Position numbers and translations under genes: made by a program. The notes under the pieces were generated by a model, which ran no database searches, was not told where the DNA came from, and saw only the letters and a program-made list of their open reading frames with translations. Positions 12,304 through 23,878 of a stretch of DNA of 64,000 bases are shown here, one piece after another (within the stretch, counting starts at the first letter, position 1; each line of letters opens with the position of its first letter). Source of the DNA: Candolleomyces eurysporus (lineage: Eukaryota; Basidiomycota; Agaricomycetes; Agaricales; Psathyrellaceae); the NCBI GenBank assembly GCA_027579435.1, contig JANBPK010000860.1, positions 1-64,000 on the forward strand, read 5' to 3'.

Positions 12304-14193
12304 CTACGAGTCGGTGTCTACCGCAAGGAAGTTTGCCCCCGCGTTTAACAAAATGCTGTCACTCCATTTTGCAATCCTCCAATCCATCCCAGTGGTAGTA
12401 ACGTTCCATATGTTGGTTTCCACTCGTAAATTACGGTCGTTCTTGGATGAGAACTGATGAAGTCCAACGAATATTTTTGGTACCCGTTTGAATTCAAAAC
12501 CAAAGTCAACGTGGCCGTTCCACCCATGAACACCATCATGCTTCGTCCGAAGCTTTGTTCCTCCAAGGCTTGTTGAAAACGTCCCGATCCACGCGTTTCT
12601 CTTCTTTACCATGTCGCTCAAGGGTACAGCAATCCATGTGATGACGATGGACCACACCTTCGTTTGGACCTCCTCCTCGCCGCAATTAATCACGGCCATT
12701 GTGAAACCAGCATGGTCGATGTTCGCAGCGTAAGCGCGGATATTCCATTTTCCCGTTACGTCGAAGCTGCTGAAGGCTACGAAGACCATCGGTGGACTGG
12801 AATCTTCGAAGGGTTTGCGAAAGTCAACGCGATGCTCGAGGCTCCCAGTCTGGCCCCATGGCCTCACGTCTTTAGACCGGAAAACCCCGCTCTGCCACTC
12901 TGGTTCTTCGATGGCAATCCAGTCAAGCTTTGCGTTGTGGAGCCAAGTTTTGTTCCAGGACCGGACGTTGCAGATGAACCCGTCTCGAGTAATATTCTGA
13001 GGATACGCCTCTACGCGGATCGTAGGACCGCCGTCATTTCTGTTCACAATGTCAACCATTCTAAGGGAAACGAGAATGCGAGGGATGGTGGAAAGAGGTG
13101 AACTGAAGTTCACAGCGGTAGAATAGTGGGCTGCTGCAACAGTCTTAGTCCAGTCGTTATCGCTGTAGTAACTACCAAGCACCACTTCTGCAGAATTCTA
13201 AGCTTTGCATTCAGATACGAAGCTCAAGTATGGGGAACAAAACGAGACTGACCGCATTAGATTTTGAGCGAACGAGCACGTCGTAGAATTCTTTTTCGCG
13301 TGCCTCACCGTTTGTGAGACAGACAGTCGCTGGTCGACCATGTTTCATGAATAGGAACCGCGTTTCAAGGCCTAAGAGATTGTACTCACCGCAGGCTCCA
13401 GTCGCAACACTACCAATCCGTGTTATTTCACCTGATCGACCTCTGGCGACATAGAGCAAGGTTTTAATTCCTTGGGGGTAGTAATACCCTCCTCTGTTCA
13501 CAGTTAGGTCAAACTCAAATGGAATAGAGAGGATGACGCCGGCGTACATGACAGGTACGAGTCCATCTACCTTTGAACCCTCAAACGGACCGCTCACTGG
13601 GTACCACTGATAGGCCTCATCATGTCCGCATAGAACTTCGAATCGAGATGTCTGGCAAGATATTCTCAGATTTGGCTGAAACGATAAGATACAAGAACGG
13701 GGAGGGACGCACAGAGGTTTGAAGAATGCTCTGGGGAATCGGAATGCGAGCCTCCGATAGGTGAAATCCACATTCTCCTGGAACTACATGGAGTAAATAT
13801 GGACAATGATATATCGTAGAATCCTGGCAAATTCAACGACATACGGTAGCCCTCCTGGATCGAAATTATTTCGCGAGATGAGCATTTTGAAGCTTCGCTT
13901 GGCTGATAGTAAAGCTACTTACCTCATACATCGTCCTCGCGACATACAAAGGAGCGCAGCGATTGGAATCAGGAGTTTCATCCTCCCCTCCCTGGATCAG
14001 ACTTCCACGGTTTGGGCGTCTGAGTATTTCGACGATCCCGGTCATTAGCCCACCCTTGACGGGAATCTGCGAGACGATACGCCTTCATGCTTAGCGGAAT
14101 CTCGATGCAAACAGAGCTACGCACCCAGACATCGCCAGAGCTTGAGACCCTTGTATCGAGAGCGGGCGGTCCTGGCTGAGTAGGCTGATACAT
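12304..14193 (-). CDS. Tandem lectin 3: two DM9 repeats plus three H-type lectin domains
   Basis: Start at the ATG at 14193 (MYQPTQPGPP); an upstream in-frame codon near 14259 is TTG. Exon 1 ends in DVW before a GTGCGT donor. DM9 repeat 1 ends in FEVLCGHDEAYQWYP. DM9 repeat 2 is split by an AT|GTACGC intron, giving LVPVI-GGYYYPQG and then LLYVARGR and RIGSV. A second intron (GTGAGT...CCAG) leads to EFYDVLV, the usual DM9 end. The final exon, about 13,200-12,304, carries three H-type lectin repeats (VDFRKPFEDSSPPMVFVAF; VDFGFEFKRVPKIFVGL). It is much closer to lectin 4 than to lectins 1 and 2. The signature residues of both folds appear complete. Confidence 0.78.
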
Positions 14194-14339
14194 GCTTATT
14201 CTCGGAGTCGAGGCAGAGGAGAATACGGTAACCGGGTTATTAGCTGAGGGCGCCGTCAATGTAATGGGGGTCTTATATAATTAATTACTTGCCCTAGGGA
14301 GTAGAAGAAGTGTTGCAATCGATAAGATATCGAAGAACA

Positions 14340-15300
14340 CACTTACTACATTCATTGATGAAAAGATAGCCATCTATTAAAACATGAGGCAGACGCAGAC
14401 GCAGTCCCACGAGCCGGCCTTGGACGGACGGTGGCGGTACCGGTTAGAACAAGGCTCATAGGAGGTACTGTGCTGCAGCGTGCGGGATCGATCTTGTCAA
14501 GCAGACCGCTCAGCGGGCCAGTGGGAGGCACCGAGCGCTTTTCATGCCACCAGTGGCAAAATCCTCAACACAGGTTAGGGGTAGATTCAGGCGATCGGTT
14601 GTGCAACAGGTTTCATTTCGGAAGACGATGCGGTGTTATACAGAATGCCTTTGCTTGCTTGGGTAGTCAATGGGTAGGACGGGAATGCGATTGTGATCGA
14701 TACTCCCCACATGTCAATGGTGTTGAAGGCTACGAACACCATTGGAGGGCTATCATCGAAAGTGGAGTGGAACGTGACGAATGGCTACTTTGAGGCGCTG
14801 TGACGCAGCCTCAAGCAACCAGCTCAGCAGGTAATAGATAGAAAGCACACAGCGTACGTCACGATCGTCACGCCGACACTGCCGTCGTTTGCACACCGAC
14901 ATCGCTCGCGAGGATGTGGGAACTCAGGAAGACGCCTGCAGAATCCTTGTCTCAGCTACTGACTGTTGGTACAAAGTGGTCCCTCCCTCCCAGACGTTTC
15001 AAAGAAGGTCGTTCAAATTGAAGAAGATGAGGAAAGCCAGGACTTGTTTGGGAAATGATTGGCGGACACTGGGTGCTAGATGGGCGTTTCTTGGGCACCC
15101 AAACCTCTGGGGTAGACGCAGTGCTCGAGGCTACAACCCGGGCCCCATGTTAAGCAGAACGGCGGTAAAACTGCTTCACTGCGCTAGTTCCTGGAGATAA
15201 GGAAGGGCAAAATCATCCTGAGATGGCAGTTGCTAACACGGTCATTACACAAAGACGAGCCTGCGTCCAAAGTCCTAAAAGTTAGATGGTGCAAATCGAA
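14340..15300. repeat. Composite repeat between lectins 3 and 4 with an embedded lectin scrap
   Basis: 14,340-14,690 is a shortened copy of the 8.7/17.3-kb flanking repeat. 14,697-14,765 is an isolated H-lectin exon scrap (the catgtcaatggtgttgaagg segment matching 3,840-3,890). 14,770-15,290 matches 11,790-12,300. The junctions show repeated recombination. No gene is supported here. Confidence 0.6.
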
Positions 15301-17122
15301 CTACGAGCCAGTGTCTACCGCGAGGAAGTTTGCCCCCGCGTGGAACAAAAGGGTGTCACTCCATTTTGCAATCCCCCAATCCATTCCAGTGGTTGTAACG
15401 TTCGATATTCTGATTTCCACTCGTAAATTATGGTCGTTCTTGGATGAGAACTCACGAAGTCCAACGAATATTTTTGGCACCCGTTTAAATTCGAAACCGA
15501 AATTAACGTGGCCGACCCACCCATCAGCACCATCATGCTTCGTCCAAAGATTTGGTCCTCCAAGGCTTGTCGCAAACGTCCCGATCCACGCGTTCCTCTT
15601 CTTTACGACGTCGCTCAAGGGTACAGCAATCCATGTGATGGCGCTGGACCACACCTTCGTTCGAACCTCCTCCTCGCCACAGTTAATCACGGCCATTGTG
15701 AAACCAGCATGATCGACATTCGCAGCGTGAGTGCGGATGTTCCATTTTCCCGCTACGTCGAAGCTGCTGAAGGCTACGAAGACCATTGGCGGACTAGAAT
15801 CTTCGAACGGTTTGGGAAAGTCAATGCGATGTTCGAAGCTCCAAGTCTGACCCCAGGGCCTCACATCTTGAGACCTCAAAACCCCACTCTGCCACCCCGG
15901 TTCTTCAATGGCAATCCAGTCAAGCCTTGCGTTGTAGAGGCAGGTATTGTCCCAGGACCGGACATTGCAAATGAACCCATCCCGAGTGATATTCTGAGCA
16001 TACGCCTCGACACGGATCGTAGTATCGCCGTCATCTTTGTCCACAATGTCAAGCATTTTGAGGGAAACGAGAACGCGCGGGACGTTGGAAAGAGGCGGAC
16101 TGAAGTTCACAGCGGTAGAGTAATGGGCGCCTTTAGCGTTCCCGGTCCAGTCGTTATTGCTGAAGTAGGTTCCAAGCACAACCTTTGCAGGATTTGCGCG
16201 AACGAGCACATCATAGCGTTCTATTTCGCATGCCCCACCGTCCGCTCGACAACAAGTCGCTAATTGATCATGATTCATGAATATGAGTTGTCGCTCGAGG
16301 CGTAAGGTTGTACTCACCGCAAGCTCCAGTCGCAACACTACCAATCCGTGTTCTTCCACCCAATCGACCTCTGGCAACATAGAGCACCGTTTTGATTCCT
16401 TGGAGGTAGCAATACCCTCCTCTGCTCACGGTCAAGTCAAACCCAAGTGCATCAAAAGGATGCCGCCGACGTACATGACAGCTACGAATCCATCTACCTT
16501 CGAAGCCTCAAACGGACCGCTCACCGGATACCACTGGTAGGCCTCTTCGTGTCCGCATAGAGCTTCGAATTGAGATGTCTGGTAAGATATCCGCTCAGAT
16601 TTCGCTGAAACGATAAGATCTACGAACGGGAAGGAACGCACAGAGACTTGAAGAGTGCTCTGGGGAATCGGAATGCGAGCCTCTGATAAGTGAAGTCCAC
16701 ATTCTCCAGGGTCTACATAGAATAAATATGAACAATGATATATCGTGGAATCCTGACAAATTCAACGACATACGGCAGCCCTCCTGGATCGAAATTATTT
16801 CGCGAAGTGAGCATTTTGCAGCTGCGCTTAGCCGATAATAAAGCTATTTACCTCATACATTGCCCTCGCGACGTACAGAGGAGCGCAGCGATTGGAATCA
16901 GGAGTTCCATCCTCCCCTCCCTGGATCAGACTTCCACGGTTGGGGCGTCTGAGTATCTCGACGATCCCGGTCATAAGCCCACCCTTGACGGGAATCTGCG
17001 AGACGATACGTCTTCATGCTTAGCGGAATCTCGATGCAAACAGAGCTACGCACCCAGACATCGCCAGAGCTTGCGACCCTTGTATCGACAGCGGGCGGTC
17101 CTGGCTGAGTAGGCTGATACAT
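15301..17122 (-). CDS. Tandem lectin 4: two DM9 repeats plus three H-type lectin domains
   Basis: Best-resolved model of the array. Exon 1 is 17,054-17,122 (23 codons, ATG at 17122). Exon 2 is 16,852-16,995, with APLYVARAMYE. Exon 3 opens after a TTTGTCAG acceptor and holds VDPGECGLHL. A later exon holds FEALCGHEEAYQWYP. An intron with a canonical GTACGT donor (near 16,473) and GTGAGCAG acceptor joins FVAVI to GGYCYLQG, completing DM9 repeat 2 (VLYVARGR, RIGSV). Ignoring that splice gives a false frameshift. The last exon, about 16,200-15,301, has three H-type lectin repeats, including IDFPKPFEDSSPPMVFVAF and VNFGFEFKRVPKIFVGL. No signal peptide or transmembrane helix is present, so a cytosolic protein is inferred. 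Confidence 0.8.
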
Positions 17123-17279
17123 GCTTATTTCTCAAGGTCGAGGCAGAGGAGAATACGGTAACCGGGTTAGTAACTGAGGGCGCTGTCAATTTAACCGGGG
17201 TCTTATATAATCTATTACTCGCCCTAGGGAGTCGAAGAAGTGTTGCAATCGATAAGATATCGAAGAACACACTTACATT

Positions 17280-17935
17280 CATTCATGAAAAGATAGCCAT
17301 CTATTAAAACATGAGGCAGACGCAGTCGCAGTCGCAGTCACGCGAGCCAGCCTTGAACGGACGGTGGCGGTACCGGTCAGAACAAGGCTCATAGGAGGTA
17401 CTGTGCTGCAGCATGCGGGATCGATCTTGTCAAGCAGACCGCTCAGCGCCAGCGGGAGGCACCGAGCGCTTTTGATGCCACCAGCGGTTAGGGGTAGATA
17501 TCGCAGACGCGGAGTTATTCAGACGATCGGTTGTAAAACGGGTTTCATTGCGGAGGACGATGCGGTGTTATACAGAATGCCTAGAAATACATTTTGCTTG
17601 CTTGGGTAGTCAATGAGTAGGAGGGGAATGCGAGTTGGAATCAATATGTTTCGTGGTTGGCGCTCGTTCGGTTCAGCGGAAGTAGTGGTGGTAGTGATGG
17701 AATCGGGGTTATCGGCTAGTACATCGGATGGAACCACTGGATATGCATGGCTAGCTCCAGCTGCCAAAGTGATTCATTAGTCCGTGAACTGCTTTCGACA
17801 ACCGTATGTAACATACCGGTCCCCCACTGTTTGGTTCGTGGCCACATATCGAACACTGCGAACTCGCGCCCTCTTGACCTGACGACTGAAGTGACTGACC
17901 ATCAGGGATGAATTCAGCTGAACAGGATGAGACGT
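17280..17935. repeat. Lectin-array flanking repeat, copy 2
   Basis: Partner of 8,700-9,370, lying immediately upstream of lectin 4. It includes a short gcagtc trinucleotide-like run near 17,323-17,341. No coding function is supported. Confidence 0.7.
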
Positions 17936-19350
17936 ACCGGAAGAACAGGGAGCGTCAGCCCCGGGCTAACCAGAAGGAATGTAACGGCGAGAGCGGATAA
18001 CCATGAAGGACGCATTGGGTTCATTTTGACGAGTCGTGAAACGGGGCGAAGGGGCGAAAGGGCGAAAGGGCGGGGAACGCTGTTGAGTTTGAAGGGAGAA
18101 GGAGCTTACTCTTTATAGATCGCTTGCGCCGCATGTCAGGAACATAAAATTATCAAACAATCAAGCTCCGGGTTCATGAATGCAGGGACAACAATGAACG
18201 TGGAGACAATGAGGGTACTGCCCCCAAGATTCGATCCTTTCTCGAGGGATCAGAAGGTGACCGATTTCAGGAAGTTCTGTGCAGAAACCGAGCAAGGAGA
18301 CTCGGGGGAGAGCTCGACGATGCTGGGCTGAGCGATCTGGCTGGAGACATTACCCTTCCTCAACGTAAGTATGACATCGTGGTTGTCATTTCTCGTCATT
18401 GATACACAGCCTGTCCATCAAACCGCGACGAGGGTAGCCAAGTGATTCAAGGGAGTGGGCATACTGCAACGGCCATGTCGGTTGACGCATGAATAAAGGC
18501 AGAAAGCCGAGCAAAAGTTGGCCAAAGGAGAATCGAGGCAAGACTCGGATGCTGGACCGGTCTCCGGTCGGCAGAAGCGACAGCTGCACAGCCTTCACGA
18601 AATCACCGGCCGCGGCGCTATGGGAATTCAACTCCTCGGCCAACCAGCCAGAACCCGCCAAAATTGTTCATCTCGTCCCAAATCGGCTGTTCGCAGTGCT
18701 CACCGGGGAGAGGTAGATATGATTTTCCAATCATGAAGCCTGTATGATTGACCTCTCACAGCTATCCTCTAAAAATAAATACCAGGACCAAGCGGCACCC
18801 CCTCATGTTGTTGACTCAAACTCGAAGAGGACGGATCAGATCAACGCATTGGCCAGTATCGTTTATGCAAATGCAAGGAAGACAACATAGACTTTGGTAT
18901 GTTATGGCTCTTGCTACTTTTAAGCGGTTTCTAAATGCAGAGATTCAGCTTTGTCACGAGGAATGCGGCAGCTCAGGAGCATGGCAAACGCTGTCATTTG
19001 ACTATTTGAATCGTCTAGGCCAAGCATCATTTCTTTGGTCAGACTCAATCTTGGGAGGATTGAGCATGCAAATCTACGTCTATACTACGCGTGGCAGAAA
19101 TGACAGAGTGGGTACCGACGACCATCGTACATGGAGCGACTTCTGTCGTCTCCATTGTAACATCTACCGTTCGACATGGTATGTTTTCTATATTTCCTTT
19201 TCTTCGTTGACCTCTCCACCCTCCACTCCTATTCCCTCACTGGCCGCGACTTTCGAACGTGATCGGTGGACATGGAGAACTATCGATCGCATTCGAGCCG
19301 TTGGTGAACGATTCCCATTCGTGCTTGGTAACCTCATTACCGAGGGAGGC
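17936..19350. other. Gene-poor stretch
   Basis: A purine-rich near-perfect array (units of gggcgaaa) lies at about 18,045-18,073. The longest plus frame (18,748-19,386) starts at TTG, has no ATG near its start and shows no family signature; its 3' part overlaps the fasciclin relic in another frame. No gene is called. Confidence 0.35.
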
Positions 19351-19359
19351 ACTCGCCTA

Positions 19360-20335
19360 GCTCCGAACAACAGATGCCCTTCTTAGGTTTCTCGCAACCT
19401 TTGGAATTTGCGACCTCGTTTCATACCACATCCTCCCCCTGTCATTCTCCAGTGCCAATCTCACTGTGTAAGGCGGTATCGCTGCGGGCACCGACTTAAA
19501 TAGTTCAACATATGCGAACCTTGGAGGTGCCCCCAACGCCGTGTTCGCTGGTGCCTACGAAAGAACAGGTCAATTCCAGAGTCAAGGCTTTCTGGAGTTT
19601 GACTCTGGCGTTGGTCGTGCATCTAATGTCACCGTCGCTGAACTTCAATTTGGCAACTGCAATGTCCACATCGTTGACAGGCGAGTCGGTTTCTACTTAT
19701 TGCGATTCCCCTCCATGTAGAACTTGCTTCACTCGTCCGACCCAAGGTTCTCAATTTGCCGCAGACCCCTTCAAGGACCATAGAGGCAAACCTAACAGAC
19801 CTCGGAAACACCATTAGGAATCTTACAGTGTTCGCTCCCACCAACGATGCTTTCAGAGAAGCCGGCATCGACGACAGCCCGCTCTCCACCAAGCAACTCA
19901 CCGACACCTTCGGGTACCATGTCCTTGCTGGTACCGTTGGCTATTCGACAGCGTTGGGGATGGAAAGGAGTACCAGACTTTACCGGCTCCTCCTTCACTG
20001 TCTACAAGCGTGAAAAACAGCTTTTCGTCAACGAAGCTACTGTTCCAGCCGGGAACGTCATTACGAAGAACGGAGTAGCTCACGTTATCAATGAGTATTT
20101 CTCGAGTCCTACGAAGCCTTCTGAAGTTCACCATGGTGTTGTCGCCTCCTTCTGCTGGTACGACAAGCAGTGCTCCGGACGCTGCTACCAAAACCCCCAC
20201 GAGTGATTCGGCGGAGGCACACCCGGTGGTTCTTCAACTTCCGCCGCTATGTCTCTTGGCATTGCGTGCGCCTCGGTTAGTGCAGCGGTCGCATTCGCTT
20301 CCAGCATCTTACCTTTGTAATGGCTTTACTTTGTA
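19360..20335 (+). pseudogene. Decayed fasciclin (FAS1) two-domain GPI-anchored protein
   Basis: FAS1 signatures appear in order but in different frames. The first domain has DALLRFLATFGICDLVSYHILP (split here as DALLRFLATFG and ICDLVSYHILP) near 19,366-19,430, then FGNCNVHIVDR near 19,650. After a probable intron the second domain has LTVFAPTNDAF (about 19,825) and YHVLAGTVGYS (about 19,915). A one-base shift near 19,960 leads to VPDFTGSSFTVY, then NGVAHVIN near 20,070. The end is Ser/Thr/Gly-rich with a hydrophobic C-terminus typical of GPI signals (stop near 20,335). A stop just after the first YHILP block, the later frameshift and the missing 5' end mark it as a relic. Intact members are cell-surface adhesion proteins. 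Confidence 0.6.
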
Positions 20336-20559
20336 ACCAGTTGTATTCCCTTCGCAGGAATAATATTGGAAATATCATGTGTCGTCGTGCTAGTGTGCAA
20401 TGAAACGGAAGTACTTTTAAGCCTATGCAGGAATATTCGAGTAAGGGCAAGCTTGAGCACTGTCGTGTCAAGAATTTCTATCTGACAGCTTACAAGCAAG
20501 ATTATGTAGCTGGGATTGCGGAGCAACAACGAAGAGAGTGAATACTTCACTAAATTCGA

Positions 20560-21335
20560 GCATCCATTGGCACCAAGGTCTCCCGGGACTCATTAAGCCT
20601 TCCTTTCCACGTCAACAAGCGTCTTCCTCCAGGATCTCCTGATGCCCCTTACCAAATGTCTCATGAGACAAAGAAACACTGCAAGCTCAAGATTGCAGAT
20701 TGGCTCTCTGAGCAAACACACGACCCAGCTCTCAAGGTATAGCTTTTCTAAAGCAAGACATCGTTACTCACGTTGTCGAAGGACTTTGAAAGAAGGCTGA
20801 GAACTCACCTGTTGTTCCGGCTCCAGGGAAAGGAGTACAAGGGTGACGAGTCCGCGGTGACCCCGCAGTAGCTTCATACGCTCGTTATAATTGATGACAC
20901 CATTTACCAACACAAAGTCCTTCGAGTCAACGATATGAGGCGCGAGCAAGACTCGCTCAATCTACGGACTCATGCCGACGTCCTCCTTCTCGCTCACTCC
21001 AACGTAAGTCAGCCAATGGACCACCTGTATTGGTACTATGCTCGAATTGTTGGAATCTTCCATGCTCGAGTTGTATACCACGGTCCTGAAACCATGGGCG
21101 CTTGACCTCGAGACATGGACTTCCTGTTCATTCACTGGCTTGATANGGGCTCGCAATGTTCGCACATCAGGGTGGAAAGCAAAACGTCTTCATAGAGTTG
21201 GATTTGTTGGTGAAAAGAAGGACAGCTTATCTGGGTTGTTGGACCTGCGACACGGTCTTCAGGGTATCCATCTCATCCCTGCCTTCTGTTATATCGAGAC
21301 GTTCCCGGGTACATTATATCAGAGTAAATTCATTT
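20560..21335 (+). mobile_element. Decayed KDZ-type DNA transposon fragment
   Basis: Frames here contain pieces characteristic of a protein that accompanies KDZ transposases in agaricomycetes: MSHETKKHCKLKIADWL (about 20,656), YQHKVLRVNDMRREQDSLN and RTHADVLLLAH (about 20,910-20,995), HLYWYARIVGIFHARVVY (about 21,020-21,075) and, in another frame, GWKAKRLHRVGFV and GIHLIPAF (about 21,170-21,285). Stops, frame changes and an N at 21,145 show it is dead. I cannot see the transposase itself or terminal repeats. The family assignment is from memory of the motif set. Confidence 0.55.
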
Positions 21336-21339
21336 AAAT

Positions 21340-22150
21340 AGGGTTTCTTGCACTGAAGGAGATACAGAGGCCAAATACTCACCTGGTCTTATCCTATCCC
21401 ATCCTTGCGACGTGCCCAGCGCAGAGCAGAGACTGACGGCGCATATTTTGTCCTTGTTTGTACACCAATAGAATCGCAATTCGGTGCACAGGAAACAGCG
21501 ATAGAATGATGAGGATAGCTGCATGGCAAGGGAAAGGTCATTGACGCACCATCTTGGGCATGACCATCCCTCTACCATTTAGGTAGGTCCGAGATCTTCC
21601 CCTGGTCGTCTCGGTGTTGGAATGACCATCGGGCACCATCTCCGGTGGTCACGGTCATTTACAGACCGTTGTAATGAAGCGAAGGTTATCAACTCGCCTT
21701 CTCAGACAATCGTGACCGCTCCTCCATCATCTTTTCCTTACCAAACCTTTTCCTCACCATCTTGAGGTGCCGAAGACCTTCACCACACCATCTCAATGTT
21801 GTGCTGGCCATCACCTACCATCAAGCCGCCGCAATGACCATCAGCGACCATCCCCCCTCTCGTGTTCGTACCCAATCCTTAACGGTCAAGACCATGCTAA
21901 TATCATTTAGGTCGGCCATAAGCTCCATATATCTACATGGGATCACGCAGATCTCACTACCTCGAACCTTAACCGAAGTTTTTGCTGATACACCATCCTA
22001 TCTGCCAGTTTGTGAATGATGAACATGAACATCAGACATTCTGCCTTTCTCCCTGACCTAATGTGCCTTGACCAACAGCGTAAGTCTGCGGGTCCTATCA
22101 AAGACTGGGTAGGTTTAAAAACGGTCAGCGAATTTGCGCTTTGGGTTCCT
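21340..22150. other. No supported gene
   Basis: Low-complexity stretch rich in accatc/atcacc words (21,600-21,850), possibly an old repeat. No coding signature. Confidence 0.3.
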
Positions 22151-22159
22151 CACTGCACA

Positions 22160-22176
22160 CAGCTGGTCTGTTGGTC
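22160..22176 (+). promoter_or_regulatory. Shared CAGCWGGTCTGT element of peptide gene A
   Basis: CAGCTGGTCTGTTGGTC, 42 bp after a TTTAAAA box near 22,112 and 87 bp before the ATG. Same element as at the other family members. Confidence 0.6.
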
Positions 22177-22262
22177 AGTCGCTACTTCTACGCCTTCACG
22201 TCTTCGACCTCCAATCAGGCCACATTCCCGAGTTGGTTCACTGAGAACTACACAAGCAAACA

Positions 22263-22498
22263 ATGAAATTTGGTACCCAACTCCTGCTGTTGCTCTCAGC
22301 CACTCTACTCGCATTTTCGGCCCCTCTACCTTGGGACACTCCGGTAACGATCCAACTTGAGTACGGTATACATGACATACTTATTCATTGGACTTTTTCT
22401 CGATATAGATTTGGGCGACATCTTCGTCTGCTTCGATCGGTGGGTCATCGGGTCAAGGCTATCTACTGCCGCCGCGGCCCAGGATCCGTCGTGCATAG
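22263..22498 (+). CDS. Small secreted peptide A (two exons, 56 aa)
   Basis: Exon 1 22,263-22,343 (27 codons), intron 22,344-22,408 (GTAACG...ATATAG), exon 2 22,409-22,498. Exon 1 is a signal peptide with a Leu-rich core, cleavage expected after AFSA, then a PLPWDTP start of the mature peptide. Exon 2 begins IWATSSS and ends in a basic PRPRIRRA tail. The phase-0 intron right after a P codon, the tryptophan at position 2 of exon 2 and the upstream element are shared with the peptides at 25.5, 27.7, 31.2, 44.4 and 45.2 kb. There are no cysteines in the mature part, so it is not a classic Cys-rich effector. I do not recognise the family; function unknown, probably a secreted or processed peptide. 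Confidence 0.7.
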
Positions 22499-22559
22499 AG
22501 AATCTATTGTTACACGTGCAGGGATAAATATTGTCAGTTTTGTGTTGATTAAATTTGAT

Positions 22560-23870
22560 GAATAGGAGGGGGCCCTCTTTGAAGGGGTCGAAATTTGTTT
22601 GTGTGGCAGATGGATTGAAAAGAAACTGAGCATTGAACATTGCGATATACTTCTGCTTTTGGGAAGGGGAAGGTTTGGTGATCACACTGGCTAATGTCGA
22701 CAATTAGGTGGTCACAGGGTGCCAGGGGAAACACCTGCACCAACAGTATGTTGAAAGTATACCAAAAGGTATGCAAATCCTCAATATGACAGGCTTTTGG
22801 ATACCTTTTTATGTCTTTAATGTACCTTTGGGAAAGGAATTATTTGCCATACGCAGTCGGTCGGATTCTAATCTATAACTTCAAACCGACTTGCGGGCTA
22901 CTTATTGAGAAATTTTTCCCTAATGTATTGATTGATCTATCTTCATTTTTTTGATGTCTACAACACCGCAAGTGCCGGTGGAATCCCTGGGCAAATTAGC
23001 CACGTTCTATGCCGTTCCTGATTTCGGTTTTGAGCTTGATAATAGCTCTACATGCTAAGCAGATGACCTCTCCGTTCCCGCCTGGGATGACGGCGCTAGG
23101 GGGCATCCCCAAGAGAAACGGCATGCGTCGTTGCTCTAGTTTCGCGTCATTTTCGATGGTACCAGGTAAGAGGATGTTGTTCATGTTGAGGAGCGAATAA
23201 AGCGTTGCGCCAAGGGATAGGATGAGAAGTTGGCAGGTGAGCACGAGGATGTCAACGTCGACCAGAGGTGTACCTATATATAGTTCTAGGGTGGGTCATC
23301 ATTGGCACTAGGCACACGTTCTCGCCTGGAGACAAAGTTATGCTCTTTGAAAGGCTGATTGAGACCTCAGAGAATCCAGCGCAGATGTCAAACACACATT
23401 GTGGGGCATTGAATCTTGGAAGCATTGGTGGTCCATTTTGTTGAGATCCTTACCCCTGGTGTGACATTGCACTCCCAATGATTTGGGTTGGGACCACGGC
23501 TTTAACAGGTTCACGGTCAACCCTTGACTGTGCGCAGTAGGCCGATATCACAANTTTTTGCAACAGAATGTATTGTCTGGAGCTCTCCAACACATGCTTG
23601 GACCATTACAAAGGATGTGAGTAGGTGTCCTCTCAAACATCAATTATGGATACACTCAAGACGCCGAGCAGTACATACTTGCCTTAAGTGTATCCTTAAC
23701 TAACCTACATACCTGATACTGCGAGTGTCGTGGTCCTGCCACAACAAAGTACTGTGGTTTTCACCATCTCTGCAATACAAACTCGAAGAAACCGCAACCC
23801 AGAAGAAATGGTATTAGTGTCAATGATTCTATACACCTGTTTTCACCTTGCAAGGTATAGACTACCAGAA
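22560..23870. other. Mostly featureless; shared non-coding repeat
   Basis: 22,660-22,940 resembles 27,450-27,600 (gggaag.g.aa.gtt.gatcac, gtcggatt.t, tattgag words), so a piece of this flank was duplicated. A minus-strand frame at 22,996-23,244 shows one hydrophobic segment but no recognisable family. The N at 23,553 sits before a T run. Confidence 0.35.
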
Positions 23871-23878
23871 TGAACCTT

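Noticed and set aside
16440..16470. Frameshift making lectin 4 a pseudogene
   Set aside because: A phase-2 intron with a GTACGT donor explains the frame change and is present at the same site in all four lectins.
18045..18073. Possible CRISPR-like or regulatory array (gggcgaaa units)
   Set aside because: Only a short contiguous tandem run without spacers; simple repeat slippage explains it.
18748..19386. 212-codon plus-strand open frame
   Set aside because: It opens at TTG, has no introns or family signature, and its 3' part overlaps the fasciclin relic in another frame.
22996..23244. Minus-strand 82-codon membrane-like protein
   Set aside because: Only one hydrophobic segment, no recognisable family and no neighbouring exons; left as unannotated.
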